NCBI RefSeq assembly: GCF_020283565.1
Contig: NC_060061.1
Location: forward strand, 14,855,362 to 14,919,361
Direction of reading: 5' to 3'
Length of the DNA stretch: 64,000 bases
Source: Trifolium pratense
Lineage: Eukaryota > Streptophyta > Magnoliopsida > Fabales > Fabaceae
Shown piece by piece: positions 57,801 through 64,000 of this stretch. The position numbers were made by a program, and so were the translations under genes. The number at the start of each line of letters is the position of its first letter. Position 1 is the first letter of the stretch. The notes beneath the pieces were generated by a model. It had not been told where the DNA came from. It made no database searches and saw only the letters and a program-made list of their open reading frames with translations.

Positions 57801-60546
57801 TTTTCTAGTGTATTTGTCATTTGATTATTATGAGGCACTTATTATTGACTGCTGACAGTAGAATGTTAGTTTTTAATCTATATTGTACTGTAAACCAAGT
57901 AACCAATATTCTCATTTTCAAACAGGCTTATATATTGGTGCATATGGTCTTTACTCCTCTGAAGTTATTCAAATGAGACGTAGATACGGTCAATGGCAAG
58001 AGGATGGTAGGGAGGAGACTTCGGATCTTGAGTTTTATGAATATGTAGAAGCCTTGAAACTAACTGGGGATCCTTATGTACCAGCTGGCCAGGTAATATA
58101 ATGATTTTATTTTATTGACCTCCAAATTATTATTCTTTTAAGAGTGAATACCCATTTTGATTTTGACCCCTCACAAATTTTTGACAAGTCAATTCAGTCC
58201 CCGATAAAAATAAAATCCAAATTAGTCCATGACATTTCATATTAGGGACAAACTAGTCCCCGATTCATTATAACAGAGGGACTAATTTGTCCCTAGTATG
58301 AAAATGTCAAAGGACTAATTTGGGTTTTATTTTTGTTAGGGACTGAATCGTCCCGTAAAAAATTTGTGAGGGACCAAAATGGGTCTTCACTCTTTTTTAA
58401 ATTTTCATCCTTCATCATTCTGTGATGTTGGTTTCTATAGATACAATTCACCTGGGAGAAAAAGAGAGGAGGGGGGATGTAGTGTTTGATTGTGTTTGTG
58501 TTAATAAAAGTTGAAGGATGTTGGTGCTGATGGGTGAGAAATATCTGTGAGTTGTAAACCATGATAGCAATGAGTTTTCTATGCAAGTTGTCATTATCAA
58601 GATAACTGGATTTATCTTCTTTATTAATTTGAAAACATTTATTAAAAATAGTAACTAATAATGTTTGAATAAATTTGAAGGTGATAAATGATTTTTTCAA
58701 TTCAAATCAAAATTGTTACATAGGCTAAATATTTTTTAACATTTTCTTTTGTAATGAATTAAAAATACTTGATAACTTGATTAATATATATATATATAAA
58801 CAAGGGTGCCTCTAATATAGACTCTGTCAGAAAGAGTTCGAAAGGTGAACCCATGTGTCGGACCATGGAGATGGCATTTCCAAGATATCCAATTTCACCT
58901 TTTTTGCCAAATGTGGAACTAAGGTTTACATTGTAAATGTTTCAATATCTGATGCCTCAAATCTGAAATACATAAACATTTAAAAAACCATTGAAACTGG
59001 AAGCATCCTGGTCCATACTAGAAGCTCCCTAGATACAATTATATACAATTTTGAAGTGATAAATACTTATAAGACATGTGTAAAGATTATACCCACGCTG
59101 CAAACGATGATTTGGGTCGTTCTTTGTATGTTATGAGAGGAGTTTTTTTTTGGGACAAGTGAGAGGAGATAATTTTAAACAGCGTCACAATCATCTTATA
59201 TATGAGAAGATCTAGGGAACTATTTTTCTTCAAATTTATCCCATGGATTTTTGTATTTGAGGTGCTGTGTGCTGTTGAGCTTCAAACAGCTCATGGACAT
59301 AATATACAATAAGAAAATCGAGATTCCGTACTTCCAGTTAGTCATAACATATTGTCGAGCACTGAAATGTTGTTTTAGAAGTAATTCGGGGTAGCAAGGC
59401 TAATGATGTGCTCTGAATGGGGTGCATCCCCATACATAATGTTGATTGATTGACAATTTTTTGATTGCTGGCAATTGTTGTAGGCACTGTGTTAACAGTA
59501 GCACATCTATTGGATGAGTGCATCCCATACATAATTTGTGGGTGTTCTATGACATGAATATATTATGTGTTTCTGCTATATTTAAAAGCATCATTATGGA
59601 ATAATAACTAATGTAATATAGTTGATACTTATTACATGTTGTGCTGCCCAACCTTTCAATTTGGTTTGTCTTGTGAAGTAGTTAAACATCTTAAACTTTG
59701 AAAACTAACATTATTGTTCTTTTGTTTTTTATTATTATTGTTCTTTTGTTTTTTATTATATGATAACCAAAATTTCAAGCTTGTTACTAGGTTGGGGGAA
59801 GATTTTCAATGTGTTCTGTTAGAACTCAGAAGTGAATAGTTTTTTTTTTTTTTTGACGGAACTCAGAAGTGAATAGTTATTTCTTTGGAAACAGACAAAT
59901 ATGATGTGGTTTTGACCAAGTTCAATGGAAACCAAGATATTTCTTGTATTTTGTGTCTGAAAGGCATGGTTTCCTTTTGAAGCCGATTTTCGCATTATGT
60001 ATTATTTATCATAAATCTCATGAATGATGTTCTTTTTTCCCCCTTAGGTGGCATTTCGCGCAAAAGTTGGAAAGAGGTATCAACTTCCACATAAAGGGAT
60101 AATTCCTGAAGAATTTGGAGTGGTATGGTTTTATTGCTTCCTCCATTCTCTACTCCCTTCAAAACGTTTATTGAATTGCCATCAATTCACAATAAACAAT
60201 AGGAGATTATGATTGTTCTGTAATCTTATCTGATGTTATTAATACTTCAGATTGCTCGCTACAAAGGTGAAGGAAGATTGGCTGAGCCAGGGTTCCAGAA
60301 TCCTCGATGGGTAGATGGTGAACTTGTGATACTTGATGGAAAGGTTTGTATTCTCCAGCCTGGTCTAATTATTTAACCTTTCCTATTGTAATTCCAGCTT
60401 ACTTTTGTACAATATTTTTTAACTGTTTCTTGCCTTTTGTTGATTTTTTGCAGCACATAAAAGCAGGGCCTGTTGTTGGATTTGTGTATTGGGCCCCTGA
60501 GTATCAATTTTTGGTCTTCTTCAATCGGCTTAGGCTTCAACAGTAG
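51874..60546 (+). CDS. EX1: EXECUTER1-like plastid singlet-oxygen signalling protein
   Basis: Plastid thylakoid-associated protein that relays singlet-oxygen stress to the nucleus. Eleven exons splice in frame to 714 aa (Arabidopsis EX1 is 684): 51874-52266, 52419-52535, 52656-52721, 53312-53418, 55373-55454, 56732-57559, 57673-57796, 57926-58092, 60048-60122, 60251-60343, 60454-60546. Residues 1-50 form an S/P/N-rich transit-peptide-like leader ([18 protein letters not shown]). A UVR-type motif lies at about 132-160 ([17 protein letters not shown]), followed by [26 protein letters not shown]. Residues about 360-426 are an acidic Glu/Asp run encoded by GAA/GAT repeats (57044-57240). The C-terminal half has [20 protein letters not shown] and ends [14 protein letters not shown]1 is preferred over EX2 because of length and the acidic insert. 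Intron 5 holds a MULE-like element and intron 4 a TRIM copy. Confidence 0.94.
54560..54730. mobile_element. Fragment of a GGTTCGACTGG-type element in EX1 intron 4
   Basis: Imperfect short inverted phrases such as CCGGACCAACCGGTTCGACT and CGGACCTAAGACCGGTCTG, unlike the A/T-rich intron around. It resembles subterminal repeats of hAT-type MITEs. Ends were not resolved. Confidence 0.4.
54955..55295 (+). mobile_element. Degenerate TRIM copy in EX1 intron 4
   Basis: Shares the TRIM terminal-repeat phrase TTTGTAAGGATGAGTTAGA (about 55027-55045) and a second copy TTTTGTAATAATGAGTTAGA near 55245. A decayed primer-binding site (ATGATAACGGAGCC) and the internal GGGCGCGAGCGGGTG purine-rich tract lie between them. 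Same family as 46857-47199. Confidence 0.6.
55655..56033. mobile_element. MULE-like MITE with 9-bp target duplication in EX1 intron 5
   Basis: 379 bp, starting GGCTTAATTAGTCTATTGGT and ending with its complement. Terminal inverted repeats extend about 100 bp and include three copies of GGTCCCTTAAAG. ATCATTTTT is duplicated at 55646-55654 and 56034-56042. No coding capacity. Confidence 0.9.
57044..57240 (+). repeat. GAA/GAT purine repeat within EX1 exon 6
   Basis: Imperfect trinucleotide-like repeat coding for the acidic Glu/Asp run of EXECUTER1. It keeps all three forward frames nearly open and creates long antisense Ser-rich open frames that are artefacts. Confidence 0.85.
58138..58400. mobile_element. 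Foldback MITE in EX1 intron 8
   Basis: Left AAGAGTGAATACCCATTTTG pairs with right CAAAATGGGTCTTCACTCTT. The arms also share CTCACAAATTTTTGAC and its partner and 'ggggactaa...tttgtccct' motifs. The flanking duplication is imperfect. Confidence 0.7.
58401..60047 (+). other. Remainder of EX1 intron 8
   Basis: A/T-rich intron. It contains a 20-bp direct repeat around a 17-bp poly(T) insertion (59822-59878), a tandem repeat of a 26-bp TTATTGTTCTTTTG-containing unit near 59710-59758 and nothing else recognisable. Confidence 0.55.
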
Positions 60547-61400
60547 GGTTTCAATGTTCATACTATCAGAGACTTGTAAATTCTTTCTTCAGATTTCAGC
60601 GTAAGTTCTCTTTAAAAAGGCCTTTTTAGCTTAACCGGCAGCTCATCTATTATTTTTATACATTATATACACGATATAATAACTTTGCTAAAGGCTTGGG
60701 TATATTTGAAACCTATAATTGGCCTATTTTAAGCCATGACAAATTTATGCGTTTTTATGAGCATCTAAGGCGAAGGCCAGTGTTTTAATTAAGTGACCTG
60801 GCCAACTTATGCAAAGCCTAGCATAGCCGACTTCCATCTCTAATATTGGAATGTTTTAGTAATGAAAGCAAAGATTCGTTTATAAGCAACAGAAGTTTTC
60901 CTTCCGGTTGTTTTCTATCTGGTCTATATCTTTTTGTTTTTGTTTTCTATAAAAGACTTAAGCTTCTTTAATGTATGCAGTTTATGATTATTTTATAACT
61001 GTTTCTGTTTTTGTTTTCTGTTGGTTCCAGGTTTCGAGGAATGCTAAAATCCTGTGCTTCGATGGAAGATATCATCCATCACTGTAGACTTTTCTGGTTA
61101 AGGTATTCAGTGTTTTAATTTTAGAGTTTACTAATTATACGCCAACAATGTAAACAAGTTTTATAGATGCGTCTAATCTTATTTTACTATGTCGTCATTC
61201 CATAATATTGTTAAAATCTGTTTACATTGAGACATGATAGTAAAATACGATTGAATGTTTGTGTAAAATTTGTTTTCCCTGGTAGCATTTATCTATTAAA
61301 TCATTTATTTTAACTATGTAGGGCTGTTTTATTCTTTTTTTCATTGAACATTTTCCTCTGATATTTACTTTCTCTTACATACAGTGTAAAATAGCTTTCT
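60547..61400 (+). other. EX1 3' flank with possible spliced 3'UTR
   Basis: After the stop at 60546, splice-like pairs occur: donor CAGC/GTAAGT at 60601 with acceptor TTCCAG/GTTTCG at 61030, and donor TTAAG/GTATTC at about 61102 with an acceptor near 61384. This would give a 3'UTR with one or two introns. Inferred only from splice-site shape. Confidence 0.35.
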
Positions 61401-63025
61401 GCCAAGCAGCATTGTTTTTGAGCATTGGGCTGCTTGTGTATTCCTAACTCAACTTATTGGATTCATAATATCAGCACTACACGCGCAGTGCACTTCATTT
61501 CATGTATTGTAGAGGTGTAAGGTTCACATGGCATCCTTCATCAATTTGTACAGTGGTCGGAATTATTCTTATGTTATATTCCCTTGTATCATAATTTCAT
61601 AATCGGGTGTAGTCTTGTGTTCAGGGTTTCATTGTTCTTTCTGTTAGGATGAATCAAATATTTCATTACAGGTCGCATTATTTCATCTTCCCACTTTGGA
61701 TAGTACTCAGGTCTTTTTAGCATCCTCGTTAAATCTTATATATAGTCCTGAAAGGGTCTTGCCAAAATTTTGAGTGATAATTTTAGTTGGACATGACAAA
61801 ACCGTTATTTCGTCAAAAAAATAAAATTGGTGTGCCTCTTCTTAATTCTTGCCTTACCTTCAATGAATGAACTTGGGAGTGTATGCCCAATATTTGCAGT
61901 GAATTTATTGAGACCTGCTTAATCTCGGTTTGGAATGGATAAAAAATGGAAATGTGGTGGTGGAATAAAAATTAGGGTGCAAGTTCATGCTGTTTGAGAA
62001 AGCTGAAGAGTTGTAGAGGAAAAGAGAATGAATAATATTTTATTTTAATTTTTCTATAATTGATCTCTATATTTAGAAATTATGGGGAAATGTTTTAAAT
62101 TCACGTTTTCTTTTTAAAATGTCAATTACTAATTCCTTTTTTCATTTTGTTTTTGCCAAGAGCAGCTCATATTACAGGCACTTTCTGTGGTCTGGTTGGA
62201 CATTCCAAGATCCATGAATCAATATGCTTTGGTTTACTTCCTAACTATGAAGCATGACACAGACACCGGACACGACACGGACACTGACACCTCGACACCG
62301 ATAAAAATTTAGAAAAATGACATAATTTAGTGTAATCATAAGTGTCGGTGTCGGACACGGACATCGACACGTGTCTGACACGGACACGCCTAATCTGAGA
62401 AGTGTCGGTGCTTCCTAGCTTCCTAATGCTAATTTTAAGACAAATATCTTTGACCAAAAAAGAGAAGCAAACACAAAGTTGCTTCTAATAAATTGAGTTT
62501 GATTTATGTGTAATGCGTATGTGTCTGAGTTGTCGGGTGTTTTGGAAGGTCGCAAATGTGCAAGGCGGTTGCATTTTCTCGATCTTTATTGAGGCTTGTT
62601 CATCTCAATTTAGTCATTTAGTGTTAGCTGATTTGTTGAGGATATCTACTTCGTGTAGTCTCTTTGTAATTTTTTCTTTTTCAGGCTCCAGCCCTTTTTG
62701 TAACCAAGAAAGAAAAATGAATTTTACCATCTCAATTAATTTGACAGTGAGAAAAATATATTGAGATAAAAATACAAAAAGAAGAGACATAATCAATTGG
62801 TTCCTTCAAGAAGAAAAACATTACAAAAGAAACAAGCAAGTACAATCTCTAGACAAGATAAAAGATTGAACCACCGCAAGACGTACATACAGTCGACGGA
62901 GGGACGAAGGTGCTGCTTATATTTTGCATGTGATGATATGTCCCCTACCACCATTTGCTACTTATTTAGACCAACCGAACCATAATATATATGCATCTTA
63001 GAGAATTTTGTTTATCACAACAGGT
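61401..63025. other. Intergenic region between convergent EX1 and NIC1-like genes
   Basis: Includes a GTGTC-rich foldback (62247-62416) and otherwise A/T-rich DNA. The right end should be the NIC1-like 3'UTR. No gene is supported. Confidence 0.55.
62247..62416. mobile_element. GTGTCGG-rich foldback MITE
   Basis: GAAGCATGACACAGACACCG at left pairs with AGTGTCGGTGCTTC at right, with multiple GACAC/GTGTC repeats between. A short related fragment lies at about 9225-9290. Confidence 0.65.
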
Positions 63026-64000
63026 TTATACTTTGTCTACTGCACCAAACAACACTTCTTTTGCTATCTTGGCTCCACGTTCTTTGGCCATATACAGACC
63101 TACATGATGCATAAACTCCTGCAAATTGTATATAAAATGTTGAAAACTACTATTTTGTTACTATTTTCTATATACTACTAAAAACAGAAAGGAAAAACAA
63201 TCCAAGGTAAATAGTTTGTAATTGTTACACATGTACCTGAGGATGAGCTAAAGATCCTTTGATATTTGTGGCTATCTCAAGAGGGAAATTAAAGGTAGCA
63301 CAAGCATGTGAATATACCACCACATTTTCTAGAGGCTTCAGCAAACCATGGTTTTTAGCTGATATTGTGGAGCATACAAAATCCAGAACACATATATCTG
63401 TGCATACACCTACCACCACCACCTTCGATTCGAGATAGTTGTAAAATAATCATTAATTTCATTTTAATTAACGATAATTTCTCTTGTCTATTTTATTTTA
63501 AATTATTAAATTTGAAAATATACTCACAGTTTTGATCCTATTCTTCACCCAATCAACAAAAACATTTGAACCATCTTCTTCTATTGATCCCACATATCCA
63601 TCAAAACAATCCTTACGTCTGATTGTTACATTGGTTTCATTCTCTAGCCAATTCAATTCTACAATATTCCACAAAAATATAAGACAATAGTTAAAAAAAA
63701 ATAACACTCCGATACACATCTTATTTGAATATGTACCGATATATTGTTGAAGTGGTCCATAAATAGTGTTTAATATAGAAAAATTAATAAACGCCCTATT
63801 TGTAAATCTATCACAATTGTCCACATCAGCGAGTTTACTGATACATATCCAAATAAAATGTATGCCGAAGAATATTTACCTAAAAAAATCTTAGCAAAAA
63901 TAAAACAATAAACCAATGAATAAAGAGAAACATGTGTGAATAATTGCTAAACCTGAAACTAGATTTGATTCATGAGTCCCAGCAATACAGTGAGGAGGAT
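63026..64000 (-). CDS. NIC1: Nicotinamidase, 3' part (NIC1-like), runs off the right edge
   Basis: Isochorismatase-fold amidohydrolase that turns nicotinamide into nicotinic acid in NAD salvage. Four minus-strand exons are present and in frame: beyond 64000 to 63953, 63658-63528, 63422-63237, 63118-63026. The visible protein has PHCIAGTHESN, LENETNVTIRRKDCFDGYVG, SNVFVDWVKNRIKT, then VVVVGVCTDICVLDFVCST with the catalytic cysteine expected in GVCTDIC, HACATFNFPLEIA, and ends KEVLFGAVDKV. The N-terminal part with the catalytic Asp and metal ligands lies outside the window. The split codon between exons (G/AA) is consistent. Confidence 0.93.

Overview
The window is nuclear DNA from a dicot plant. 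Genes are split by GT-AG introns, codons look normal for plants, intergenic DNA is very A+T rich, and nearly every gap and many introns carry small inverted-repeat transposons. Protein wording and repeat families (AAGCTATAAGC-type MITEs, GGTCCCTTAAAG-type and GGTTAAATTGCATTTTTGGC-type elements, tRNA-derived SINE relics) suggest a temperate papilionoid legume such as Medicago. That assignment is inference, not proof.

Ten nuclear genes can be spliced by hand with consistent reading frames, nine of them complete within the window. In order: a StMADS11/SVP-AGL24-type MADS-box gene (+, 2712-10166); TIM22, a mitochondrial inner-membrane translocase subunit (-, 10987-14086); a CHY1-type 3-hydroxyisobutyryl-CoA hydrolase ending in the peroxisomal signal SKL (-, 16368-23077); Rab GDP dissociation inhibitor (-, 26143-29343); a Ycf20-like plastid membrane protein (-, 32331-33123 plus a 5'UTR exon); a magnesium-dependent phosphatase 1-like HAD protein (+, 35751-36717); beta-ureidopropionase PYD3 (+, 39763-42836); a tandem second PYD3 copy truncated by a one-base frameshift (+, 45317-48430); EXECUTER1, the plastid singlet-oxygen signalling protein (+, 51874-60546); and the 3' part of a nicotinamidase NIC1-like gene running off the right edge (-, 63026 to beyond 64000). 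Two decayed FAR1-related (FRS) fragments form an inverted repeat at about 48987-50166, one of them still attached to its first exon at 50772-50828.

There is no operon-like logic. The genes are independent housekeeping or regulatory loci. They share a loose theme of organelle and nitrogen/carbon salvage (pyrimidine breakdown to beta-alanine, valine breakdown in peroxisomes, NAD salvage, mitochondrial import, plastid stress signalling), which is probably chance.

The accessory interest lies in the repeats. They include a 1.1-kb MULE-like element with 9-bp target duplication inside the MADS-box gene, a 379-bp relative inside EXECUTER1, a 773-bp hAT element with 8-bp duplication that split a LINE fragment, a 343-bp TRIM retroelement with intact primer-binding site, a 1.7-kb stack of four mutually inverted MITEs, and a set of insertions only 11-26 bp long with 10-20 bp target duplications that look like extreme 5' truncations of LINE copies. 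Two foldbacks (31080-31240 and 40166-40228) could be small-RNA hairpins. I found no convincing undescribed multi-gene system.
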